NCBI RefSeq assembly: GCF_016236915.1
Contig: NZ_JAEHOK010000006.1
Location: forward strand, 1 to 64,000
Direction of reading: 5' to 3'
Source: Salegentibacter maritimus
Lineage (GTDB): Bacteria; Bacteroidota; Bacteroidia; Flavobacteriales; Flavobacteriaceae
Length of the DNA stretch: 64,000 nt
Translations under genes and position numbers: made by a program
The notes under the pieces: model-generated
The model's database searches: none
Told to the model about the DNA's origin: nothing
The model's input: the letters and a program-made list of their open reading frames with translations, nothing else
Shown: piece by piece, positions 33,144 to 41,164 of the stretch
Position numbering within the stretch: position 1 is the first letter of the stretch
How the letters are laid out: each line of letters starts with the position of its first letter

Positions 33144-34517
33144 ATGAAAGAAATCTTAATAATAGGAGCGGGAAAATCTACTTCTGTCTTAATTGAACAT
33201 CTTTTGTCTAAAACTGAGACCGAAGATTTATTTTTAAAAATTGGAGACATCAATCTTGAAAATGCTAAAAAAGCCTGCAAAGACAAAAAGCATTGCGAGG
33301 CATTTCATTTAGATGTTTTTAATGCTGAAGCCAGGGAAAATGCAGTGAAAAATGCCGATATCGTGATTTCTATGCTTCCGGCAAGATTTCATATTGAAGT
33401 TGCCAAAGCTTGTGTAAAGTTCAAAAAAAACATGGTGACCGCTTCCTATATCAGCAAAGAAATGAAAGCTTTAGATGCTGAAGTAAAGAAAAACGGACTC
33501 ATATTTATGAATGAAATTGGGGTAGATCCCGGCATAGATCATATGAGTGCTATGCAGGTAATAGACCGAATTAGGGCAAAAGGCGGGAAAATCCTCTTAT
33601 TTGAATCCTTTACCGGAGGGCTTGTTGCCCCCGAAAGCGACACCAATCTATGGAATTACAAATTCACCTGGAACCCAAGAAACGTGGTAGTTGCCGGACA
33701 AGGGGGCGTTGCAAAATTTATACAGGAAGGAAAGTATAAATATATACCATATCACCGTTTGTTTAGAAGAACTGAACTTTTAGAAATAGAAAATTATGGG
33801 AAATTTGAAGGCTATGCCAATAGAAACTCTCTGGATTATATGAGTATTTATGGCCTTGATGATGTACTAACACTTTACAGGGGCACTATTAGAAGGGTTG
33901 GTTTTAGCCGCGCCTGGAATATGTTTGTGCAACTGGGAATGACAGATGACAGCTTTAGCATAAAAGATTCAGAAAATATGAGCTATCGTGATTTTGTGAA
34001 TTCCTTTCTCCCCTATTCCCCTACAGATTCTGTAGAGCTTAAACTTAGACACAACCTTAAAATAGACCAGGACGACCTTATGTGGGAAAAGCTGTTAGAA
34101 TTAGACATCTTCAATAAAGATAAAAAAATAGGTATTAAAGAAGCTACTCCCGCCCAGGCTCTTCAAAAAATTTTAATGGATAAATGGAGCCTTGCCCCAG
34201 ATGACAAAGATATGATTGTGATGTATCATAAATTTGGCTACGAACTCAATGGAAAGAAAAAACAGATAGACGCCACTATGGTACATATTGGAAAAGACCA
34301 GGCAGAAACTGCAATGGCTAAAACGGTAGGCCTTCCGGTAGCAATAGCTACCTTAAAAATTTTAAAAGGAGAAATAACCAGCCCGGGGGTTCAACTTCCC
34401 ATAAAAAAGGAAGTTTACGAACCTATATTGCAAGAATTGGAAAAGCACCATATTGTTTTTAAAGAAAAAGAAACCGAATATTTAGGATATAACCCTTTTG
34501 GTGAAGTAGGAAATTAA
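33144..34517 (+). CDS. saccharopine dehydrogenase family protein
   Basis: This 457-residue protein begins with the NAD(P) motif ILIIGAGKSTSVLIEHLL and contains DIVISMLPARFHIEVAKAC, NEIGVDPGIDHMSAMQVID and FESFTGGLVAPESDTN, all in the order of saccharopine dehydrogenases (LYS9-like). It probably releases glutamate and aminoadipate semialdehyde in lysine breakdown, feeding a route that ends in the glutaryl-CoA dehydrogenase at 5968. An Lrp-type regulator follows 52 bases later and may control it. Confidence 0.88.
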   Translation: MKEILIIGAGKSTSVLIEHLLSKTETEDLFLKIGDINLENAKKACKDKKHCEAFHLDVFNAEARENAVKNADIVISMLPARFHIEVAKACVKFKKNMVTASYISKEMKALDAEVKKNGLIFMNEIGVDPGIDHMSAMQVIDRIRAKGGKILLFESFTGGLVAPESDTNLWNYKFTWNPRNVVVAGQGGVAKFIQEGKYKYIPYHRLFRRTELLEIENYGKFEGYANRNSLDYMSIYGLDDVLTLYRGTIRRVGFSRAWNMFVQLGMTDDSFSIKDSENMSYRDFVNSFLPYSPTDSVELKLRHNLKIDQDDLMWEKLLELDIFNKDKKIGIKEATPAQALQKILMDKWSLAPDDKDMIVMYHKFGYELNGKKKQIDATMVHIGKDQAETAMAKTVGLPVAIATLKILKGEITSPGVQLPIKKEVYEPILQELEKHHIVFKEKETEYLGYNPFGEVGN

Positions 34518-34569
34518 ATTTTTGAATTCAATTTCCTACTTTAGCTTTTTAACCCAATAAACCCCACCA

Positions 34570-35040
34570 ATGAAAGTAGTAAACGAAAATGTTGTTATAG
34601 ATGGTATAGATAAAACCATTTTAAATTTCCTAATGGAAGATGCCAAGAAACCTATTCTTGAAATTGCAAGGATTATTGGCATTACAGGTGCAGCTGTACA
34701 CCAACGTTTGCGAAAATTGGAGAAAGCCGGTTTAATTGAAGGCTCGAAACTTATGATAAACCCTCGCTTGCTTGGTTATAAAACTTTGGCTTTTGTGGGG
34801 GTTTATTTAGATAAAGCTGTTAGTAATCCGCAAGCTGTAAAGCAGCTTAGCGAAATCCCTGAAGTAATAGAATGCCACTATACAACCGGTAACTGGTCTA
34901 TTTTCATAAAAATTCTATGTAAAGATAACGAGCATTTAATGCAAGTATTGAATAAAAACATTCAAGCTATTGAAGGTATATCACGCACAGAAACCTTTAT
35001 TTCTTTAAATCAGCAAATAAAAAGGCAAATCAAAATTTAA
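34570..35040 (+). CDS. Lrp/AsnC-family transcriptional regulator
   Basis: The 156-residue regulator has an N-terminal helix-turn-helix (DKTILNFLMEDAKKPILEIARIIGITGAAVHQRLRKLEKAGLIEGSKLMINPRLLGY) and a C-terminal ligand-binding domain (AFVGVYLD...IPEVIECHYTTGNWSIFIKILCKDNEHLMQVL). These proteins sense amino acids; lysine or a related metabolite is a reasonable guess given the gene just upstream. Confidence 0.93.
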   Translation: MKVVNENVVIDGIDKTILNFLMEDAKKPILEIARIIGITGAAVHQRLRKLEKAGLIEGSKLMINPRLLGYKTLAFVGVYLDKAVSNPQAVKQLSEIPEVIECHYTTGNWSIFIKILCKDNEHLMQVLNKNIQAIEGISRTETFISLNQQIKRQIKI

Positions 35041-35083
35041 TTCTTTGGATTTATTCTAAATAAGAATTAATTTTGGCGTCAGT

Positions 35084-35398
35084 ATGAAAGTATTACACCA
35101 GTCGCAATTCTTTACTTCTTATCAATGCGATAAGAAACGATGCTTTTTTATAGCGTTTCCCCATAAAACAATTCAACTTGGTTTTTGCCAGTTGTTGGCA
35201 TTTAGGCAGCAGGTAAATAAAATTGATTTGGAAACACATTTTAACGGAAAAAATCATCACGGAATGGAAATGTTAATGCTTTGTAACCGCCAGCATTTCT
35301 TTATATTTAATACTTTAGAAAGCATAGACCTTAAAGAGTTTATTACCGGCACTTTTACTATGCTGGAACTCAACTCCCTGTTAACCACATCAGCTTAA
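35084..35398 (+). CDS. small protein of unknown function upstream of ferritin
   Basis: I do not recognise a named family with confidence. The 104-residue protein is soluble, rich in His, Cys and Phe (SYQCDKKRCFFIAF, FNGKNHHGMEMLMLCNRQHFFIF), with predicted strands followed by a helix. It lies between an Lrp regulator and ferritin, 83 bases from the latter. The His/Cys content and neighbour suggest a metal link, but this is a guess. It looks like a real gene: good codon use and no overlap. Confidence 0.65.
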   Translation: MKVLHQSQFFTSYQCDKKRCFFIAFPHKTIQLGFCQLLAFRQQVNKIDLETHFNGKNHHGMEMLMLCNRQHFFIFNTLESIDLKEFITGTFTMLELNSLLTTSA

Positions 35399-35481
35399 AA
35401 GCTACACTTTAGACTATTTCTAAATTCAATTTGCAATTAGGTTCTTAGTTTCTGTTTGGCTAATTTTATAAAAAATGAACC

Positions 35482-36012
35482 ATGAAAGATTTAGTAAGAC
35501 AAAAATTAAGCATCCATGTAGATATCATGGACCTTTTAAACAAACAAATTGAAAAAGAGGCACATTCCTCTTCGGCTTATTTAGCAATGGCCTCCTGGTG
35601 CGACCATAATGCCCTAAGCTATAGTGCCGATTTCTTTTATGAACAGTCTCTGGAAGAAAGGGAACATATGATGAAAATCTTTAGGTACATTAATGATAAT
35701 GGCGGCACTGCATTTTCTCCGGAAGTGAACAATATAAATCACGATTTTAAATCTTTGGAAGAAATTTTTGAAACGGCTTTAGACCAGGAAATTTCTATTA
35801 CCAAATCTATTCACAATCTGGTGGGAAAATGCCGAAAACTAAACGATTATACGACAGAGCATTTTCTACAATGGTTTATCCAGGAGCAAATGGAGGAAGA
35901 ACAAACCATGCGCCGTGCACTAGAGTTATTTGATCTTATGGGAACCGATGGTCTGGGGCTTAAATTACTGGATGAACGCATTCCACAAATTAGAGAAAAA
36001 CGCCCGGAATAG
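35482..36012 (+). CDS. ftnA: ferritin
   Basis: This 176-residue non-haem ferritin stores iron in a 24-subunit shell. The four-helix bundle carries ferroxidase residues in LLNKQIEKEAHSSSAYLAMASW, YEQSLEEREHMMKIFRYIND and FIQEQMEEEQTMRRALELF. The C-terminal helix is short, ending DERIPQIREKRPE. It is separate from iron-sulfur genes at 9-11 kb, but a shared iron theme is likely. Confidence 0.95.
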   Translation: MKDLVRQKLSIHVDIMDLLNKQIEKEAHSSSAYLAMASWCDHNALSYSADFFYEQSLEEREHMMKIFRYINDNGGTAFSPEVNNINHDFKSLEEIFETALDQEISITKSIHNLVGKCRKLNDYTTEHFLQWFIQEQMEEEQTMRRALELFDLMGTDGLGLKLLDERIPQIREKRPE

Positions 36013-36052
36013 ATTTTTAGGAAAGTATTTATTTTGAAATTCAGCTTTCTTT

Positions 36053-36139
36053 TACATCCTTATTCTGATTTTATTTCAGAATGTAAATTGCTCAATATCA
36101 AAACTTTTCAGAAGCTACAACTAATTTAGCTTTACGAAT
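36053..36139. repeat. degenerate copy of the dispersed repeat
   Basis: Diverged pieces such as TTCTGATTTTATTTCAGAAT and CAGAAGCTACAACTAATTTA can be aligned to the consensus, but the terminal CGTCA is lost. Confidence 0.5.
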
Positions 36140-36167
36140 AAAGGCTTTCTAATTATATTAAATAAAT

Positions 36168-36195
36168 AAACCCGCTTCAGTTGAAGCGGGTTTTC
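36168..36195. terminator. terminator between ferritin and metallopeptidase genes
   Basis: CCCGCTTCA and TGAAGCGGG make a 9-bp palindromic stem with AAA and TTTT flanks. It can serve both convergent genes. Confidence 0.85.
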
Positions 36196-36228
36196 TTTTA
36201 TTATTTTTCCGAAGAAATAATTTCAATA

Positions 36229-36915
36229 TTAGTCTCTTCCCATATAAATACTAAGAAAATAAAGTAAGGTTGCTAAAGAACCAACTGCGGCAACCACATA
36301 GGTTCTGGCCGCCCATTTTAAAGAATCTTCGGCTGCCTTATGCTCTTCGCCCGAAACCATATTCTCGGTTTCTAACCAGGCCAGGGCACGTTTACTCGCA
36401 TCATATTCTACCGGAAGGGTAATAAAGCTAAATAAGGTTCCCATTCCAAACATTATAATTCCTAAAAGCAATACAGTACTTCCAATAGCCGTTGTTGCCA
36501 TTAGGATTAAACCTCCAAAAATAACCCATTGCGAAAATCTTGAGGCTACACTTACCACCGGCACCAACTGACTTCTCATGGTTAACCAGCTGTAGGCATT
36601 TGCATGCTGTATAGCGTGACCGGTTTCGTGAGTGGCCACTGCCGCCGCAGCAGCATTTCGCCGGCTATAGACCCCTTCAGAAAGGTTGATGGTCTTTTTT
36701 TGCGGATTGTAATGATCGGTTAACATTCCCGGCGTAGAAATAACTTTTACATCGTGAATATTATTATCACGCAACATCTTTTCGGCCAGCTCCTTTCCGC
36801 TCATGCCATTCTGCAAATGAACCTTTGAGTATTTTTTAAATTTGCTTTTCAGCCTGTTACTCACATACATGCTCACTATAAAAATAAGCCCGGCAATTAT
36901 ATAATATCCTAACAT
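36229..36915 (-). CDS. zinc membrane metallopeptidase (YugP-like)
   Basis: The 228-residue protein begins MLGYYIIAGLIFIVSMYVSNRLKSKFKKYSKV, with a membrane helix at the N-terminus and others in the second half. The zinc site is VATHETGHAIQH (HExxH form), with LTDHYNPQKKTINLSEGVYSRRNAAAAAVATHE before it, as in the neutral zinc metallopeptidase family 2. The start at 36915 is chosen because a GTG further out (36987) adds 24 residues not matching the family. The physiological substrate is unknown. Confidence 0.9.
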   Translation of the reverse strand: MLGYYIIAGLIFIVSMYVSNRLKSKFKKYSKVHLQNGMSGKELAEKMLRDNNIHDVKVISTPGMLTDHYNPQKKTINLSEGVYSRRNAAAAAVATHETGHAIQHANAYSWLTMRSQLVPVVSVASRFSQWVIFGGLILMATTAIGSTVLLLGIIMFGMGTLFSFITLPVEYDASKRALAWLETENMVSGEEHKAAEDSLKWAARTYVVAAVGSLATLLYFLSIYMGRD

Positions 36916-37102
36916 AGTTTTATTAATTTTTAGTGTTTCAAAGATAGCAAAAACCTCGCCATTTAAAATCTTAAGTATGTATGTCACGATAAATTAAATT
37001 GGAATAATTTTAACTGAATTCAAGCTTCGGCTTCCACAAAAAAATTAGTAATTAGCGGAAGATTGATTGTGAATATGTTATTTCTCAATTTAAGATATTA
37101 CC

Positions 37103-37110
37103 TATATTTG
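37103..37110 (+). promoter_or_regulatory. -7 box of pyrH-frr
   Basis: TATATTTG lies 22 bases before the pyrH start codon. Confidence 0.6.
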
Positions 37111-37132
37111 CATCAATCACTACAAAAAAACT

Positions 37133-37840
37133 ATGCAGTATAAAAGAATACTTTTAAAACTATCGGGAGAGGCATTAATGGGAGAGCGCCAATATGGCAT
37201 AGACCCCGATCGGTTGGCAGAATACGCCGCAGAAATTAAACAAGTAACCGACAAAGGAATAGAAGTAGCCATAGTTATTGGTGGCGGAAATATATTTAGA
37301 GGTGTTGCCGGAGCCAGCAAAGGTATGGACCGTGTGCAAGGTGACCATATGGGCATGTTGGCTACCGTAATTAACGGACTGGCCTTACAAAGTGCCCTGG
37401 AAGATGCCGAAGTAGAAACCAGGTTGCAATCGGCTGTAAAAATAAATGAAGTTGCTGAGCCTTTTATTAGAAGAAAAGCTATACGACATTTAGAAAAAGG
37501 CCGGGTGGTAATTTTTGGAGGTGGTACCGGAAACCCCTATTTTACAACAGATTCTGCCGCCGTATTAAGAGCCATAGAAATTCAGGCCGATGTAATCTTA
37601 AAAGGAACCCGTGTTGATGGAATTTACAATGCCGATCCTGAAAAAGACAAAGAAGCGACAAAGTTCGATTTTATTTCTTTTGATGATGTGATTAGAAAAG
37701 GTTTAAAAGTAATGGATACCACTGCCTTTACTTTAAGCCAGGAAAACGAACTTCCTATTATTGTTTTTGATATGAATACCCCGGGAAATTTATTAAAAGT
37801 GGTTACAGGTGAAAGAATAGGCACTAAAGTTAATTTATAA
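37133..37840 (+). CDS. pyrH: UMP kinase
   Basis: PyrH phosphorylates UMP to UDP and is the bacterial hexameric amino-acid-kinase type. Motifs: [50 protein letters not shown], and [27 protein letters not shown]. The length is normal (235 residues). It is followed by frr, an order conserved across bacteria, often after tsf. Confidence 0.97.
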   Translation: MQYKRILLKLSGEALMGERQYGIDPDRLAEYAAEIKQVTDKGIEVAIVIGGGNIFRGVAGASKGMDRVQGDHMGMLATVINGLALQSALEDAEVETRLQSAVKINEVAEPFIRRKAIRHLEKGRVVIFGGGTGNPYFTTDSAAVLRAIEIQADVILKGTRVDGIYNADPEKDKEATKFDFISFDDVIRKGLKVMDTTAFTLSQENELPIIVFDMNTPGNLLKVVTGERIGTKVNL

Positions 37841-37868
37841 AAATTTACGCGCAATAAATATTTTAAAA

Positions 37869-38423
37869 ATGGAAGATGATATTGAATTTATTATAGACTC
37901 TGCCAAAGAAGGCATGGAAAACGCAATTGAACACCTAAAAAAGCAATTGCAAAATATACGTGCGGGGAAAGCAAACCCTGCAATGCTTGGCAGTGTAAAG
38001 GTAGAGTACTATGGAGCTTTAACTCCTTTACAACAGGTAGCTAACGTAAATACACCAGATGCCCGAACCATTTCTGTACAGCCCTTTGAGAAAAAACTAA
38101 TTCCTGAAATTGAAAAAGGAATTATGCAGGCTAACCTTGGGTTTAACCCAATGAATAACGGTGAAAATGTTATTATAAACGTCCCACCACTTACCGAAGA
38201 GCGTCGTAAACAACTAACCAAACAGGCGAAAGCAGAAGCAGAGGATGCTAAAATTGGTGTAAGAAACGATAGAAAGTCTGCTAATAACGAATTAAAGAAA
38301 TTAGATATTTCTGAAGATGCACAAAGAGATGCCGAAAATGAAGTTCAGGAATTAACCAATACCTACATTAGCCGTATTGACTCAATTCTTGAAAACAAGG
38401 AAAAAGAAATTATGACTATATAA
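37869..38423 (+). CDS. frr: ribosome recycling factor
   Basis: RRF splits post-termination ribosomes with EF-G. The 184-residue protein has the signature block NIRAGKANPAMLGSVKVEYYGALTPLQQVANV (29-60), PFEKKLIPEIEKGIMQANLGFNP, and TEERRKQLTKQAKAEAEDAKIGVRN. It is 28 bases after pyrH and probably co-transcribed. Confidence 0.97.
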   Translation: MEDDIEFIIDSAKEGMENAIEHLKKQLQNIRAGKANPAMLGSVKVEYYGALTPLQQVANVNTPDARTISVQPFEKKLIPEIEKGIMQANLGFNPMNNGENVIINVPPLTEERRKQLTKQAKAEAEDAKIGVRNDRKSANNELKKLDISEDAQRDAENEVQELTNTYISRIDSILENKEKEIMTI

Positions 38424-38474
38424 TAAAAAGTCGGTTTCTTATACTAATTTAGAGGCTGTTTGAAGAATTATAAT

Positions 38475-38562
38475 TCGTCCTGAACAAGTTTCAGGGTCTA
38501 AGATGTTGAAAATTAAAGCATATTAGAAGCTAAATTACCCCAATAAATTGGGCAGCTTAACG
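38475..38562. repeat. dispersed palindromic repeat
   Basis: The copy begins CGTCCTGAACAAGTTTCAGG and ends GGGCAGCTTAACG; the right half is diverged. Confidence 0.7.
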
Positions 38563-38632
38563 AAATAAATTTTTCACACAGCTTCTTCTATTTTAGGGCT
38601 TCAGCAAAATTATTTAAAATTCAGAAAACACT

Positions 38633-41086
38633 ATGCGCCATTTGTTATTGCTTATTTTTCTGCTTTTTACAGGTATTTGCTTTGCCCAGCAAGAGCTTAA
38701 AGGCAGAGTATTAGATAAACAAACCGGTAAGCCGTTAGCCTATGCAAAAATACAATATCAGGGCCGCGAAATCCTTAGCAAAATAGATGGCAGCTTTAGC
38801 CTTAGCCTTACCAAAGACCAAACAGAACTTAAATTTTCTTATATAGGTTTTGAACCTCAAAATTTTACGGTTTCACAAGCCGTTGAATATATTAGGGTAA
38901 AGCTAACCCCTAAGCCACAATGGCTTACAACGGTTACCATTATTTCTGAAACCAATAAAGCAAATGGTATTATTAAAAAAGCCATTGCTCGTAAAACTCA
39001 AAATGCCCCTCAAGAGCGTCTAATAAGTTATCATTTTAAGAATTACAACAAGTTTTTAATAGATAATGAAAACAATGGGCTAGAACTACAAAGTGACAGT
39101 ACCAATTTTGAATTAAGCACTGTTATAAACTCTGAGGCCAGTTATTTTTCAGAAAAAGTATCACAATTCTATTTTTCAAAAAAACAAGGATTAAAAGAAG
39201 AGGTGCTGGGCTTAAGAAACGCCGGCTTTAAAAAGCCTATTTATGAGATTCTTTTGCTATCTGTAAATCCGTTTTCTTTTTACCATAAAGATGTTCGCAT
39301 TTTTAAAACCAATTATGCCGGGCCGTTACAGAAATCGGCTTTTAAAAATTATGACTTTAAAATTCTTGACACTACAGCTACTGCCAGACCTGCTTATGTA
39401 ATCTATTTTAAACCAAAAAGACAGCATAGCGTTGCCGGTTTGGAAGGCGTACTTTATTTAGACAAACAAAGTCTGGCTATTCAAAAAACAAAAGCACAAC
39501 TTTTGGGCGCCGTAAAACTCGAAATAGATCAGGAATATCAATATTTCCCTAATGAGAATTTATGGTTTCCAAAAACACAAAAAACCACCATAAGACCTGG
39601 AAATGGCGGAAAATCTATTTCTGTTTTTGGAGGGATGATTTCTTCGGGGACTGTACAAAAAAAGCAATCTATCATTAATAATATTCTGACTCCGGGAAAA
39701 TCTGACCCCAATTTATATCTTACAACCACCAGCACCAACTTTGACATTGACTTAAATGCCGGGAAAAACTTCAATTCTTCCGCAGAAATCACTGTAAACC
39801 CCAAAGCAAATTTCCGTCCGGAATCTTTTTGGAGAGAAAGTAGAACTGAAGATTTAAGCTCTCAAGATAAAATTACCCGGGAAAAAGCCGAATGGCTGAT
39901 TAAAGAGAAGAAAATTGAGGAACAAATAAATTTAAAAAATGCAGTTTCTCAGGGTTATTATCCGGTGAAATTCTGGGATTTTGACCTTGGTAAATTTTTT
40001 AAGTTCAATAATTATGAAGGGATTAGATTGGGCTTTGGCGGAAAAACCAATAATCAAATTTCAAATAAATTCAATTTAAACGGCTATTTGGTTTATGGCA
40101 CAAAAGATGAGCTTTTTAAATATAGTCTGGGCACTTCAATCTATCTTCATAAAGCCACCGAAACCAATTTTAATTTAAACTATACGCGCGATATTATTGA
40201 AACTGGAAGTTTTAATTATTTACAGGGAAAAAATGAATTTTCTATTATAGAACCACGTTTTGTAAACATTAATTTTTTCTATAAACATCATACAATAAGC
40301 AGTGGCTTTACCCATAGGTTTGGATCTGATTTTAAGACCGAACTTCAATTTACCAAAAGCGATATTTATCAAACCAAAGATTACAGTTTTCTTTTAAACG
40401 GTCGGGAATTTTCAAATTACAAGCTTTCTGAAGCTACATTTTCCTTTTTATGGCGCCCGTTTGCAACCTTCTTAAAAACCCCAAATTCGACTAAATTAAT
40501 AGAAAAAGGCTACCCCAAGTTTACCGGACAAATCACCAAAGGCTTTTCTGGTATTTTTGGAGGCGATTTTGACTACACTAAATTTGGGCTGTTGGTAGAA
40601 CACGAAATTAAAAGACTCAACCAGTCTCGAACAGAAATTATCCTGGAGGGCAATTATGCCACGGGGCAGGTACCGCTCACGCATTTATTTCATGCCTTAC
40701 CAAATAGCCCCAGGCGAAACGGTATCTTAAGAAGGTTTTCGGTGGCAGGTAGGCGCAGCTTTGAAACCATGTACTACAATGAGTTTTTTAGCGACAAACA
40801 AGCCATGTTGCATCTTAAACATCAACTAAGACCCATAACTATACATAAGTTAATTAAACCAGAGCTCGTTTTTATATCCCGTCACGCAATTGGGGATATT
40901 AGTAATCCCGAAAGACACAGTATTCCAATAAAAAGTTTAAAGCATGGCTACCATGAATTTGGAATAGAATTACAAAAAGTATTATTAGGTTTTGGGCTAG
41001 GAGCCGCCTATAGATACGGCCCTTATAGCCTATCTACTTTTGATGAAAACTTCGCCTTTAAATTCACCTTTCATTTAGATATCTAA
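38633..41086 (+). CDS. DUF5686 outer-membrane protein with carboxypeptidase-like N-domain
   Basis: The 817-residue protein has a signal peptide (1-19, ending CFAQ), a CarboxypepD_reg-like domain (KGRVLDKQTGKPLAYAKIQYQGREILSKIDGSFSLSL, 23-60), then a long region matching DUF5686 (KANGIIKKAIARKTQNAPQERLISYHFKNYNKF and the following strands), and a C-terminal half that looks like an outer-membrane barrel, ending FAFKFTFHLDI. No plug domain or TonB box is seen. Function is unknown; the family is abundant in Bacteroidota. Confidence 0.88.
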   Translation: MRHLLLLIFLLFTGICFAQQELKGRVLDKQTGKPLAYAKIQYQGREILSKIDGSFSLSLTKDQTELKFSYIGFEPQNFTVSQAVEYIRVKLTPKPQWLTTVTIISETNKANGIIKKAIARKTQNAPQERLISYHFKNYNKFLIDNENNGLELQSDSTNFELSTVINSEASYFSEKVSQFYFSKKQGLKEEVLGLRNAGFKKPIYEILLLSVNPFSFYHKDVRIFKTNYAGPLQKSAFKNYDFKILDTTATARPAYVIYFKPKRQHSVAGLEGVLYLDKQSLAIQKTKAQLLGAVKLEIDQEYQYFPNENLWFPKTQKTTIRPGNGGKSISVFGGMISSGTVQKKQSIINNILTPGKSDPNLYLTTTSTNFDIDLNAGKNFNSSAEITVNPKANFRPESFWRESRTEDLSSQDKITREKAEWLIKEKKIEEQINLKNAVSQGYYPVKFWDFDLGKFFKFNNYEGIRLGFGGKTNNQISNKFNLNGYLVYGTKDELFKYSLGTSIYLHKATETNFNLNYTRDIIETGSFNYLQGKNEFSIIEPRFVNINFFYKHHTISSGFTHRFGSDFKTELQFTKSDIYQTKDYSFLLNGREFSNYKLSEATFSFLWRPFATFLKTPNSTKLIEKGYPKFTGQITKGFSGIFGGDFDYTKFGLLVEHEIKRLNQSRTEIILEGNYATGQVPLTHLFHALPNSPRRNGILRRFSVAGRRSFETMYYNEFFSDKQAMLHLKHQLRPITIHKLIKPELVFISRHAIGDISNPERHSIPIKSLKHGYHEFGIELQKVLLGFGLGAAYRYGPYSLSTFDENFAFKFTFHLDI

Positions 41087-41136
41087 ACAAGTTTTACTTT
41101 AGTTGCTTAAAGCCTGATTAATAGGCTTCCTTTTTA

Positions 41137-41144
41137 TACCTTTG
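41137..41144 (+). promoter_or_regulatory. -7 box of the MMPL gene
   Basis: TACCTTTG, 20 bases before the ATG at 41165. Confidence 0.55.
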
Positions 41145-41164
41145 CGCTCGCTTAAAAATTTCCC

